From NCBI GenBank assembly GCA_035292505.1, contig DATDQA010000079.1:1-13523 (forward strand): a stretch of 13,523 nt of DNA, in the 5' to 3' direction. The notes under the pieces are model-generated. The model was not told the origin of the DNA. It did not search any database and saw only the letters and a list, made by a program, of their open reading frames with translations. Below are positions 7,097 through 13,523 of this stretch, in pieces. Positions within the stretch are counted from its first letter, which is position 1; each line of letters starts with the position of its first letter. Origin of the DNA: DATDQA01 sp035292505. Lineage in GTDB: Bacteria; Bacteroidota; Bacteroidia; Chitinophagales; Saprospiraceae. Both the position numbers and the translations under genes were made by a program.

Positions 7097-7152
7097 CATG
7101 CATAGCGTAGAGGAGGTCATGTCGGAGTGTACCTCTTCTACGTGCCTGCATG
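7097..7152 (+). other. strong imperfect hairpin between haloperoxidase and nod
   Basis: CATGCA (7097-7102) pairs with TGCATG (7147-7152). After a small internal loop, CGTAGAGGAGGT (7106-7117) pairs with ACCTCTTCTACG (7131-7142), with one G-T wobble and a 13-base loop. No T-run follows, so it is not a standard intrinsic terminator. It could be a dispersed repeat, an mRNA processing or stability element separating expression of the two genes, or an attenuator. Confidence 0.55.
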
Positions 7153-7184
7153 ACTCTGTACTTCAAACTTTACACATCACTTTC

Positions 7185-7240
7185 GCTCTATGCTCTATGC
7201 TCTATGCTCTTTGCTCTATGCCCTATGCTCTATGCTCCTT
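7185..7240. repeat. heptamer tandem array (GCTCTAT), 8 units
   Basis: Eight contiguous 7-base units run from 7185 to 7240. Five are perfect GCTCTAT and the others are GCTCTTT, GCCCTAT and GCTCCTT. The array ends 58 bp before the nod start codon. Translations of it (YALCS repeats) are spurious. Unit number could vary between strains and alter the nod leader. Confidence 0.8.
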
Positions 7241-7298
7241 GCTATTAGAATCACCTTGATTATCGGCTTCAGAATATAGAACACAAAACAACGTCAAA

Positions 7299-9698
7299 AT
7301 GAAAACTACTTCTTCCAGTGGTACTACGAACGGCAACGGTAACGGTTCTGCCACCAGGAGTATCTCATACTTCATGAATACAAAGAACTGGTGGGGACCA
7401 CTGACGTTCATTCTCATCATCAGTGTCCTGGGTGTGGGTATGATTGGATTTCAGACATACAATGATGCCCCGCCAATGACCGGATTTGTCAATCCTTCCG
7501 GTGAACTGCTGATTTCTAAAGAGACCATCGAAAAAGGTCAGCTTGTCTTCCACAAATATGCCCTCATGGAATATGGGAGTTTTTTTGGAGATGGCGCGCA
7601 ACGTGGACCTGATTTTACTGCGGAGGCATTACACCAGGTCACCCTTTTCATGAATGACTATTATGTCAACGAAATCAAATCTGTGAAAGGGGTAGATCCT
7701 ACTGAGATGGAATTGAAAATCATCGCAGAAAGAGTCAAAGAGGAGCTCAAGCATAACAATTATTCCAAGGACAAGAATACTGTCGTGCTTTCGGAGGCGC
7801 AGACCTATGCAGTGCAGAAACTCAATACTTACTACACCGATCTTTACATTGATCAGAACACATCCGACAACTTTCCGCCGGAAGGGTATATCTCGGACCG
7901 TCAGGAGGTCGCGGATCTCAGCAATTTCTTCTTCTGGGGCGCATGGGTATGTGTCACCGAGCGTCCGGGAAAAACCTTCAGCTATACACATAACTGGCCG
8001 TTTGATCCAACGGCTGGAAATACACCGACGTCTCCTGTGATTCTCTGGAGCGTATTAGGTTTATTAGGGTTTGTTCTTGCCTGCGGGATCGTCTTGTATT
8101 ACATCGGACAATACAATCAACTTCCGAATAAATTCTTCAAGCCTGCCACAGGAGATCTCTATACAGAAGAACGCGTACGCAAGTTTTCACCGACGAAGAC
8201 ACAACGGGCGACATTTAAATTTTTCTTTGTCGCCATCCTGTTATTCTTCCTCCAGGTATCCAGTGGAATTATTACGATCAATGATTTTATTGATTTTCTA
8301 GGTTATTTCGGTATCAATATCGCAGGTGATGTCCCGGTGACCATCTCACGGAGTTGGCATCTGATGCTCGCGCTATATTGGATCTCGACGTGTTGGATAG
8401 CTTCTTCCATTTTTATTCTTCCCATCCTTGCTAAAAAAGAAATACCGGGACAACTCAAACTCATAAATACTCTCTTTGTGCTCTTGTTTATCCTGGTTGG
8501 TGGTTCATTATTTGGGATGGTAGCAGGACCGCTTGGTTTATTGGGTACATGGTGGAATCTGCTCGGACATCAGGGCTGGGAGTTTGTGGATTTTGGAAAG
8601 ATCTATCAAATCCTGCTCATGGTCATTTTTGTCTTATGGGGTACTATTGTCTTCAGAGGTCTGCGACCGGCATTCGTCAGGCACGAACCTTGGAATCTTC
8701 CGAACTGGATCATGTATTCAGTAGTTGGCATTCCATTGTTGTTCCTTTCGGGTTTCGTTGCAAGACCCGAAACGAATTTCGTGATCGCAGATTTCTGGAG
8801 ATGGATGGTGATACATATGTGGGTGGAAGCCTTCTTTGAAGTCTTTATCACTGTGATTGTCAGTTATCTGATGGTGCTGATGGGCCTCGTCAGCAGACAA
8901 GCTGCGATTCGCGTTGTATACTTTGCCACGATCCTGTTTCTGGGTACAGGATTGCTTGGGATTTCACATAATTTCTATTGGAATGCCAAGCCTGTCGCGA
9001 CGATGGCCCTCGGCAGCGTCTTTTCTACATTGCAATTCGTTCCCCTGATTCTTTTGACAGTAGAAGCGTGGAGATTTAAGAACATGCCACGGCTCTCTGT
9101 TGGCGAAGTTGAATACAAGGGTCTCGGAAACTTCGGCTTCACCGAAGTCTTTCTTTTCCTCATTGCAGTCAACTTCTGGAATTTCTTCGGTGCCGGAGTG
9201 ATGGGTATCATCATCAATCTTCCGATCATGAACTACTTCGAGCATGGCACATACCTCACTATCAATCACGCGCATGCTGCTTTGATGGGTGTCTATGGAA
9301 ATATTTCACTCGCTGCTTTCCTGTTTGCATCACGTTTGCTGCTCAAGCCCGGAAGATGGAACACACTGCTTGTGCGCTTCTCTTTCTGGTCTATCAATAT
9401 CGGGCTCATGCTCATGGTCGTATTGGATCTTTTCCCCGCGGGTGCGATTCAATTCAAATCCGTTGTAGAACAAGGCCTGTGGTATGGTCGCTCCGCAGCT
9501 TTTATTGAAGGCAATACATTTCTGACGTTCACCTGGCTCCGCGGTATCGGTGCAAGCATCTTTTTCTTTGGAGGTGTGATCCCATTGACCTGGTTTGTGA
9601 TCACGAGAATCCGATCCATGAAAGTATGGAAGCCGGAAGAGACGGCAACGACCAGTGTACCGACTGAAGAGGAAGCATTTCAACCTGAACTGATATGA
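7299..9698 (+). CDS. nod: nitric oxide dismutase-type qNor homologue (putative Nod)
   Basis: This 799-residue membrane protein of the haem-copper oxidase/NO reductase superfamily has an N-terminal helix (about 32-50), a periplasmic domain to about 240 with HNWPFDP (231-237), then about 12-13 helices. Haem-side histidines are H354 (SRSWH) and H657/H659 (INHAHAALMGVYG). FeB ligands H506, E510 and H557 are present. The normal HH pair is H557-N558 (GISHNFYWNAK). The Glu that is E581 in Geobacillus qNor is Q579. Quinol-site residues H328, E332, F336 and D746 of that enzyme are N328, D332, Y336 and A752 here. This combination is the pattern described for Nod of Methylomirabilis, proposed to turn 2 NO into N2 and O2 without external electrons. 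Activity remains to be shown; a non-canonical NO reductase is the alternative. The first 20 residues are a Ser/Thr/Gly/Asn-rich low-complexity leader. Confidence 0.88.
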   Translation: MKTTSSSGTTNGNGNGSATRSISYFMNTKNWWGPLTFILIISVLGVGMIGFQTYNDAPPMTGFVNPSGELLISKETIEKGQLVFHKYALMEYGSFFGDGAQRGPDFTAEALHQVTLFMNDYYVNEIKSVKGVDPTEMELKIIAERVKEELKHNNYSKDKNTVVLSEAQTYAVQKLNTYYTDLYIDQNTSDNFPPEGYISDRQEVADLSNFFFWGAWVCVTERPGKTFSYTHNWPFDPTAGNTPTSPVILWSVLGLLGFVLACGIVLYYIGQYNQLPNKFFKPATGDLYTEERVRKFSPTKTQRATFKFFFVAILLFFLQVSSGIITINDFIDFLGYFGINIAGDVPVTISRSWHLMLALYWISTCWIASSIFILPILAKKEIPGQLKLINTLFVLLFILVGGSLFGMVAGPLGLLGTWWNLLGHQGWEFVDFGKIYQILLMVIFVLWGTIVFRGLRPAFVRHEPWNLPNWIMYSVVGIPLLFLSGFVARPETNFVIADFWRWMVIHMWVEAFFEVFITVIVSYLMVLMGLVSRQAAIRVVYFATILFLGTGLLGISHNFYWNAKPVATMALGSVFSTLQFVPLILLTVEAWRFKNMPRLSVGEVEYKGLGNFGFTEVFLFLIAVNFWNFFGAGVMGIIINLPIMNYFEHGTYLTINHAHAALMGVYGNISLAAFLFASRLLLKPGRWNTLLVRFSFWSINIGLMLMVVLDLFPAGAIQFKSVVEQGLWYGRSAAFIEGNTFLTFTWLRGIGASIFFFGGVIPLTWFVITRIRSMKVWKPEETATTSVPTEEEAFQPELI

Positions 9699-9715
9699 GA
9701 TTTAAAGAGGGGTTG

Positions 9716-9856
9716 TATTGGACGGGGCGCATTTCTAAGTGTCGCTCCCATTGAGGCCGTGAGAATAAATCTCCCGGCTCCTCATGGGATTATTTGGAGG
9801 GGCTGGATTTATTCCCGACCCGAAAAAAAACATTTAGAAATGCACCCTATTGGATG
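9716..9856. mobile_element. probable MITE between nod and haem peroxidase
   Basis: The element at 9725-9847 (123 bp) has 14-bp terminal inverted repeats, GGGCGCATTTCTAA and TTAGAAATGCACCC, with one mismatch. It is flanked directly by near-identical 9-bp repeats, TATTGGACG (9716-9724) and TATTGGATG (9848-9856), as expected of a target-site duplication. Inside is a second large hairpin: GAATAAATC (9763-9771) plus CGGCTCCTC (9775-9783) pair with GAGGGGCTG (9797-9805) plus GATTTATTC (9806-9814). It has no coding capacity, so it would be a non-autonomous element moved by a transposase elsewhere. It starts 26 bp after the nod stop and could act as a terminator-like structure between nod and the peroxidase gene. 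Confidence 0.6.
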
Positions 9857-9870
9857 ATGAACGCATTAAA

Positions 9871-9891
9871 ATGAAAAAAATTTACCTATGA
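9871..9891 (+). other. possible 6-codon leader peptide overlapping the peroxidase start
   Basis: A short frame (MKKIYL, stop) begins at 9871. Its TGA stop overlaps the ATG of the haem peroxidase as ATGA. Such overlap can allow translational coupling. It may be chance in an A-rich leader, since no ribosome binding site precedes either start. Confidence 0.2.
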
Positions 9892-11801
9892 AAACAATGA
9901 TACGAAGCCTTCAGACGATCACAATCCTGCTCTTACCACTGCAAATAATACATGCGCAGGAGTTTAGGCCGATGGACGGATCTGCTAACAATCTCATCCA
10001 TCTGGATTGGGGAGCAGCCGGCGTGCATGTACTTAATGGGACGGTAGGCTACGCGGACGGGATATCGGCTCCCTCTGGACCAGAACGGCCAAATGCCAGG
10101 TTTATCAGCAATATGTTGTTTGCTCAAAATACCATTGAGAATGATCCGCGGACTCTGAGTGCTTACACTTGGGTTTGGGGACAGTTTATTGATCACGATA
10201 TCACCCTCTCTCCGGACAATCCGGATGAGATCTTGCATATCCTCGTTCCTTCAAACGATCCATACTTTGACCCGATAGGTACCGGAACCGAGATCATACC
10301 GATGAACAGGTCCGATTATGATCCAACGACGGGTACTGGTATTTCAAATCCAAGGGCGCATTATAATGGCATTACTGCATATATCGATGGTTCTGCGGTC
10401 TATGGTTCAGATGACAATCATGCACGGTGGTTGCGGACATTCACCGACGGTAAGCTGAAAACGTCGACAGGTAATCTACTACCATTTAATACACTGACCG
10501 GTGAATACAATGGCGCAATAGACCCGCTGGCCCCTCAAATGGCAATGCCTTTCCCTTTTGTCACAGTCTATTTTGTGGCAGGTGATGTACGGGCAAATGA
10601 AAATCCATTTTTGACCGCGCTCCATACGCTTTTTGTCCGTGAACACAATCGTCTTTGCGATGTCTTATCCACTGAACATCCATCGTGGACTGATGAATAT
10701 CTCTATCAATACGCACGAAAACTCGTTGGCGGACTTCTCCAGGCGATCGTATATGAAGAATGGCTTCCGACACTTGGAATGGAGGTAGCACCATACGATG
10801 GATATGACTCTTCCATAAATCCCGGTATCATGAATGTGTTTAATGCCGCAGCGTACAGATACGGACACACCACCATAACGAGTCTTCTTGTACGTATGGA
10901 TAATGAAGGGAATTATATCCCCGAGGGCGACATTCTCCTGCGCGATGCCTTTTTCAATCCTTCGGCAACAACGTCCGTGGGCGGGATAGAACCTTATCTC
11001 ATTGGTATGGCAACCGTTGTCCAGCAGGATTTCGATTGCAAGGTGATCGATGACTTACGCAATTTTCTCTTTGGCAATCCAGGCAGCGGAGGGATGGATC
11101 TCGTAGCGCTTAACATCAACAGGGGCCGCGATCGGGGATTGCCAGACTATAATACCATACGTACTGATTTTGGACTGCAACCGCATACATTTTTCGATGA
11201 GATTTCAGAGGATCCCCTGATGAATCAGTCCTTGGAGTTCGTATATGGTGATATCAATAGTATCGATCCATGGGTAGGCATGCTTGCGGAAGACCATATG
11301 GACGACGCGCTGTTTGGCGAGACAGCCATGACAATAGTCAAGAAACAGTTCATGGCCATCCGTGACGGTGACAGGTATTACTATGAAAGCGACCCGTGGT
11401 TGACCGCGGAAGAAATTGCCTGGATCAAGGAGACCAGACTCTCAGATGTCATCAAGCGCAATACCTCGGCCACGATTGTCCAGAAAGATATCTTTATAGC
11501 ACAACCACTTGTCTCTTCGACGAATGCGCCGGAAGACACTGAGAAGTTGTCTTTTGTCATGTATCCTAACCCCGTGCAATATCAGGCCAGTCTGCGGATC
11601 GAAGCGCGGCAATCCAGAGACGCTGTGCTGCAGATCATCGATCTGCAAGGTCGTTTCATCCTGCACAGGACGCTGAGACTTTTGCCCGGCAATAATATCG
11701 TTTCGTTGACGATGCCCCAGGAGATGCAGGAAGGTATGTACATCGCAATGGTCACTGACGGTTCTCAGATCCTGCAAAAACGATTTGTGAAGATCGATTA
11801 G
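9888..11801 (+). CDS. secreted animal-type haem peroxidase with T9SS sorting domain
   Basis: This 637-residue protein has a signal peptide (to about A23-Q24), a peroxidase domain (about 40-530) and a C-terminal type IX sorting domain (about 553-637: FVMYPNPVQ, then IIDLQGRF, ending QKRFVKID). In the peroxidase-cyclooxygenase superfamily the distal motif is Q-x2-DHD; here it is Q99, D102, H103 and D104. R235 and E238 in VRANEN match the catalytic Arg and the haem-linked Glu of myeloperoxidase, while the Met of that enzyme's sulfonium bond is Asn239. H327 in YRYGHT is the proximal ligand, and NINRGRDRGLPDYN (409-422) is the family signature. It would oxidise halides, thiocyanate or organic substrates with H2O2 outside the cell or at the cell surface. 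It follows nod on the same strand after a 189-bp gap filled by a MITE-like element. Family certain, substrate unknown. Confidence 0.94.
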   Translation: MKTMIRSLQTITILLLPLQIIHAQEFRPMDGSANNLIHLDWGAAGVHVLNGTVGYADGISAPSGPERPNARFISNMLFAQNTIENDPRTLSAYTWVWGQFIDHDITLSPDNPDEILHILVPSNDPYFDPIGTGTEIIPMNRSDYDPTTGTGISNPRAHYNGITAYIDGSAVYGSDDNHARWLRTFTDGKLKTSTGNLLPFNTLTGEYNGAIDPLAPQMAMPFPFVTVYFVAGDVRANENPFLTALHTLFVREHNRLCDVLSTEHPSWTDEYLYQYARKLVGGLLQAIVYEEWLPTLGMEVAPYDGYDSSINPGIMNVFNAAAYRYGHTTITSLLVRMDNEGNYIPEGDILLRDAFFNPSATTSVGGIEPYLIGMATVVQQDFDCKVIDDLRNFLFGNPGSGGMDLVALNINRGRDRGLPDYNTIRTDFGLQPHTFFDEISEDPLMNQSLEFVYGDINSIDPWVGMLAEDHMDDALFGETAMTIVKKQFMAIRDGDRYYYESDPWLTAEEIAWIKETRLSDVIKRNTSATIVQKDIFIAQPLVSSTNAPEDTEKLSFVMYPNPVQYQASLRIEARQSRDAVLQIIDLQGRFILHRTLRLLPGNNIVSLTMPQEMQEGMYIAMVTDGSQILQKRFVKID

Positions 11802-12045
11802 GCGCGTAGCAATCGAAACTTACCAACATGTTGGTAGTTTCGGGGAAACCGGGGAAATTAGGAAATCGGGGAAACCGGGGAAACCGGGGAAATCGGGGAA
11901 ATCGGGGAAATCGGTTCCACCTTCGCTAGCGACTGCGCCGAGCTTCGTCGCTCCAAGAAAGCTTCGATGGACAAAGAAAATCGGGGAAATCGGGGAAGCC
12001 GGGGAAATCGGTCTGGCGCGTAGCCATCGCTCAACCTTGCTGGTA
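11801..12045. repeat. duplicated GGCGCGTAGC block flanking nonamer arrays
   Basis: GGCGCGTAGCAATCG (11801-11815) and GGCGCGTAGCCATCG (12015-12029) differ at one base. Each is followed by a related stretch ending TTGGTA or CTGGTA (11836 and 12045). Between them lie two arrays of the nonamer CGGGGAAAT/C: eight units at 11841-11911, one degenerate, and three at 11982-12008. A 70-bp spacer separates the arrays. The minus-strand reading frame over this stretch (repeated SPI/SPV) is a product of the repeat and is not called. The first base overlaps the peroxidase stop codon. Confidence 0.7.
11814..11842 (+). terminator. palindromic hairpin after the haem peroxidase stop
   Basis: CGAAAC, a bulged T, and TACCAACA pair with TGTTGGTA plus GTTTCG. 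This gives 14 base pairs around a perfect 16-bp palindrome (11821-11836), starting 13 bases after the stop codon. The position suggests transcript ending or 3' protection. No T-run follows on the plus strand, so terminator function is uncertain. Confidence 0.45.
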
Positions 12046-12275
12046 CTGCCACCCTCATTGCCCTCTGCTAATCAGAAAGCATTTGTGGCGAAAACCTCGA
12101 AGCGTTGGCAGGGCTTGGAGCCCGGGCTAACCTATCCCAAAGGGACTCCTTTGGAGCGAGCGTTTGGATGCGGGGCGCGAGTTTCACCTTTCCGATGAAA
12201 GATGCCAGGTTCATTATTCCGGACGTCCGGCTATTTTAATTTTCATTTTGATTTTGATTTTGATTGATTTTCCAC
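12046..12275. other. intergenic region with small palindromes and T-rich run
   Basis: There is no gene here. The region holds the second dispersed-repeat copy, a perfect 12-bp palindrome CCGGACGTCCGG (12219-12230), and directly after it a TTTTGA-type T-rich repetitive run to about 12270. The palindrome plus T-rich run could end transcription coming from the left. Otherwise nothing is recognised. Confidence 0.5.
12131..12163. repeat. dispersed 33-bp repeat, copy 2
   Basis: This copy matches 2596-2628 at 31 of 33 bases, in the same orientation, and again has CCCGGG shortly upstream (12121-12126). It contains a perfect hairpin, CCAAAGG-GACT-CCTTTGG (12137-12154). Both copies lie between genes. 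Confidence 0.65.
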
Positions 12276-12652
12276 TCACGACACCGACGGAAAATACTTC
12301 CTCAACAGCTCCATAAAATCTTCCTTTCTCCTTCGCGCCACAGGAATTTTTGAGCCGTCTGTCATGATGGCGTGACCACCATCGTCTTTGATGAATTTTT
12401 TGACCAAGGAAGTATCACCCTATGCGATTGATGTAGGCAAAAGAATGCTGGTGTCGTGAGCATTTCTTCAAACTCTTTCAGATTGCGGGAGACGAGATGA
12501 CGTTCACCATTTGAAAGGAAAACAAAGAAGTAAATGCAATACCTCTCGGTTCGCACTATGTCATGTGTCATCTCATACGCCGGCCCCTTGCCAGTATACA
12601 GAGTGATGCGATCGAAGGATTTCAAAGTCCTGTTTACAATTTGATCCCTCAA
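12276..12652 (-). pseudogene. LytTR DNA-binding domain remnant, frameshifted and lacking a receiver
   Basis: The minus strand from 12652 reads a LytTR domain (RITLYTGKG, DIVRTERYCIYFFVFLSNGERHLVSRNLKEFEEML, then HQSHRV). The frame then breaks near 12413-12416 and the domain continues in another frame to a stop at 12276-12278: LVKKFIKDDGGHAIMTDGS, then KIPVARRRKEDFMELLRKYF. Restoring a single base, for example one A after the codon for V, would give a continuous HQSHRVNTSLVKKF typical of the family. LytTR domains usually follow a response-regulator receiver, but here only about 15 residues precede the domain and no receiver is seen. It is therefore either a 5'-truncated, frameshifted relic or a small stand-alone LytTR gene with a sequencing error. 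It is divergent from the PKD/HYR gene, 51 bp away. Confidence 0.8.
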
Positions 12653-12703
12653 TCATATTGTATATTGTACGAGTTCTTTTACTCCCTTCAAAACATCCGG
12701 TAA

Positions 12704-13523
12704 ATGAAAAACTCCTATTCCCGAATTGCGTTGCCAAATTTGCTGCTCCTCGCCTTGGTGATCTTGCCTGCTACACAAAACCTCGCCCAGGATGTCTGTA
12801 TTGCTGATTTTACATTTCAGATCAATTGTGGGATAGTCACGTTTACCGACCAGTCCACTATTCCAAATACACCCAGCTGGCAATGGACTTTTCCCGGAGG
12901 CAATCCGCCAAATTCTACTGCTCAAAATCCGGTGGTCACCTTTCCTGGCTGTGACACGTACGATGTTTGCCTGACGGTGACCGGAACAGGGATCGGTACT
13001 GTATGTAGCGACACAATCTGTCACAGCGTGACGATTGTTGATAATACGCCACCAGTGGCGCTATGCCTGGGTATTGGTGTTGTGTTGGATGCCAATTGCA
13101 TGTTCACTGTCACACCGGGTTTGATTGATGGCGGCTCTTTTGACGATTGTCAGATTCAGTCGATGAGCGTGAGCCCCAGCATACTCACCGGATGCGGAGA
13201 TTTCCCTGTGACGTTGACCGTCACGGATTGGTGCGGGAATACGAGCACATGCACAACAACAGTGCAGACTATCGAAGATGTCCCACCGGTTATTGAATGC
13301 CCGCCCAATGTGACTGTCACGGCTACCACTCCAGCACCTTGTTCTATAGTTGTGAATGGACTTTCATGGATATCCGCAACAGACAACTGTAGTACTCCCT
13401 TCGTCGATTATATCGTGACAGGTGCCACTTCTAATTTCGGTCAAAACGACGCGAGTGGATTGACTTACAACCAGGGTGTATCCACGGTGACTTATACAGC
13501 AACAGATGATTGCGGGAATACGT
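12704..13523 (+). CDS. exported PKD/HYR-repeat surface protein (5' part)
   Basis: The reading frame starts at 12704 and is still open at the right edge (273 complete codons). A signal peptide (NSYSRIALPNLLLLALVILPA, cut near AQ29) is followed by a PKD-like domain at about 30-112 (FTFQINCGIVTFTDQST, SWQWTFPGGNPP, YDVCLTVT). Then come HYR-type immunoglobulin-like repeats. One begins at about 113 (DNTPPVALC) and ends VTDWCGNTSTC. The next begins at about 191 (EDVPPVIECPPNVTV) and ends TATDDCGNT at the edge. Paired cysteines are frequent, as is usual in HYR repeats of Bacteroidota. Such proteins are large adhesins or matrix proteins, usually exported by the type IX system with a C-terminal sorting domain that would lie outside this window. 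No Shine-Dalgarno sequence is seen. Confidence 0.9.
   Translation, partial: MKNSYSRIALPNLLLLALVILPATQNLAQDVCIADFTFQINCGIVTFTDQSTIPNTPSWQWTFPGGNPPNSTAQNPVVTFPGCDTYDVCLTVTGTGIGTVCSDTICHSVTIVDNTPPVALCLGIGVVLDANCMFTVTPGLIDGGSFDDCQIQSMSVSPSILTGCGDFPVTLTVTDWCGNTSTCTTTVQTIEDVPPVIECPPNVTVTATTPAPCSIVVNGLSWISATDNCSTPFVDYIVTGATSNFGQNDASGLTYNQGVSTVTYTATDDCGNT

Noticed and set aside
7068..7259. 63-codon plus-strand reading frame between haloperoxidase and nod
   Set aside because: It covers the hairpin and the GCTCTAT heptamer array; its repeated YALCS peptide is a product of the array.
7299..9698. Canonical quinol-dependent NO reductase (norB/norZ) for NO detoxification
   Set aside because: Overall length and many motifs fit, but the HH to HN change, the Glu to Gln change and loss of all four quinol-site residues argue for Nod-type chemistry.
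11841..12011. CRISPR array
   Set aside because: Units are 9 bases with no spacers, and no cas genes are seen; it is a simple tandem array.
11858..12058. 66-codon minus-strand frame with SPI/SPV repeats
   Set aside because: It is generated by the CGGGGAAAT nonamer array, with no other protein-like sequence.
12653..13024. 123-codon minus-strand frame opposite the PKD/HYR gene
   Set aside because: The plus-strand frame encodes a signal peptide, PKD and HYR repeats over the same bases; the minus frame has no recognisable features.

Overview
The window looks like chromosomal DNA from a member of the Bacteroidota, probably a free-living Chitinophagia/Saprospiria-type lineage. The evidence is a C-terminal type IX secretion (Por) sorting domain, PKD/HYR-repeat and LytTR proteins, start codons mostly without Shine-Dalgarno sequences, promoters matching the Bacteroidota TTTG/TAnnTTTG pattern, and intergenic arrays of 7-9 bp tandem units. 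No rRNA, tRNA, CRISPR array or complete insertion sequence was seen.

Layout. Positions 1-245 hold no recognisable gene. At 246-3025 are an exported TlpA/thioredoxin-like protein (+), a SAM-dependent methyltransferase (+) and a small cupin protein (-) with its own promoter and a strong ribosome binding site. At 3026-3729 is a non-coding island of GTCAT(T/C)CC-ended palindromic repeats with a near-perfect 20-bp hairpin. At 3730-5488, on the minus strand and possibly co-transcribed, are an Rrf2-family regulator with three Fe-S-type cysteines, an NADP/F420-oxidoreductase-like protein and a universal stress protein. Divergently, at 5668-11801 (+), is the most striking part: a vanadium haloperoxidase/PAP2-type lipoprotein, a qNor-like membrane protein and an animal-type haem peroxidase with a T9SS signal. 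At 11802-12275 are tandem and dispersed repeats. At 12276-12652 (-) is a frameshifted LytTR remnant, and from 12704 (+) a PKD/HYR surface protein runs off the right edge.

Main interpretation. The 799-residue qNor-like protein is best read as a nitric oxide dismutase (Nod, 2 NO -> N2 + O2) and not as a quinol NO reductase. The second FeB histidine of the usual HH pair is Asn558, the active-site-proximal Glu is Gln579, and all four quinol-site residues of Geobacillus qNor (H328, E332, F336, D746) are replaced by N328, D332, Y336 and A752. The haem and remaining FeB ligands are intact. Two exported peroxidases of unrelated folds flank it. An Rrf2 protein resembling the NO sensor NsrR lies divergently upstream, and a dyad overlaps the -7 element of the haloperoxidase promoter. 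Together these suggest an NO-responsive unit coupling oxygen generation to oxidative halide or peroxide chemistry at the cell surface. The co-regulation and coupling are inference; the residue substitutions are read directly from the sequence. Between nod and the haem peroxidase sits a 123-bp palindromic element with 14-bp inverted ends and near-identical 9-bp flanking repeats, which looks like a MITE.
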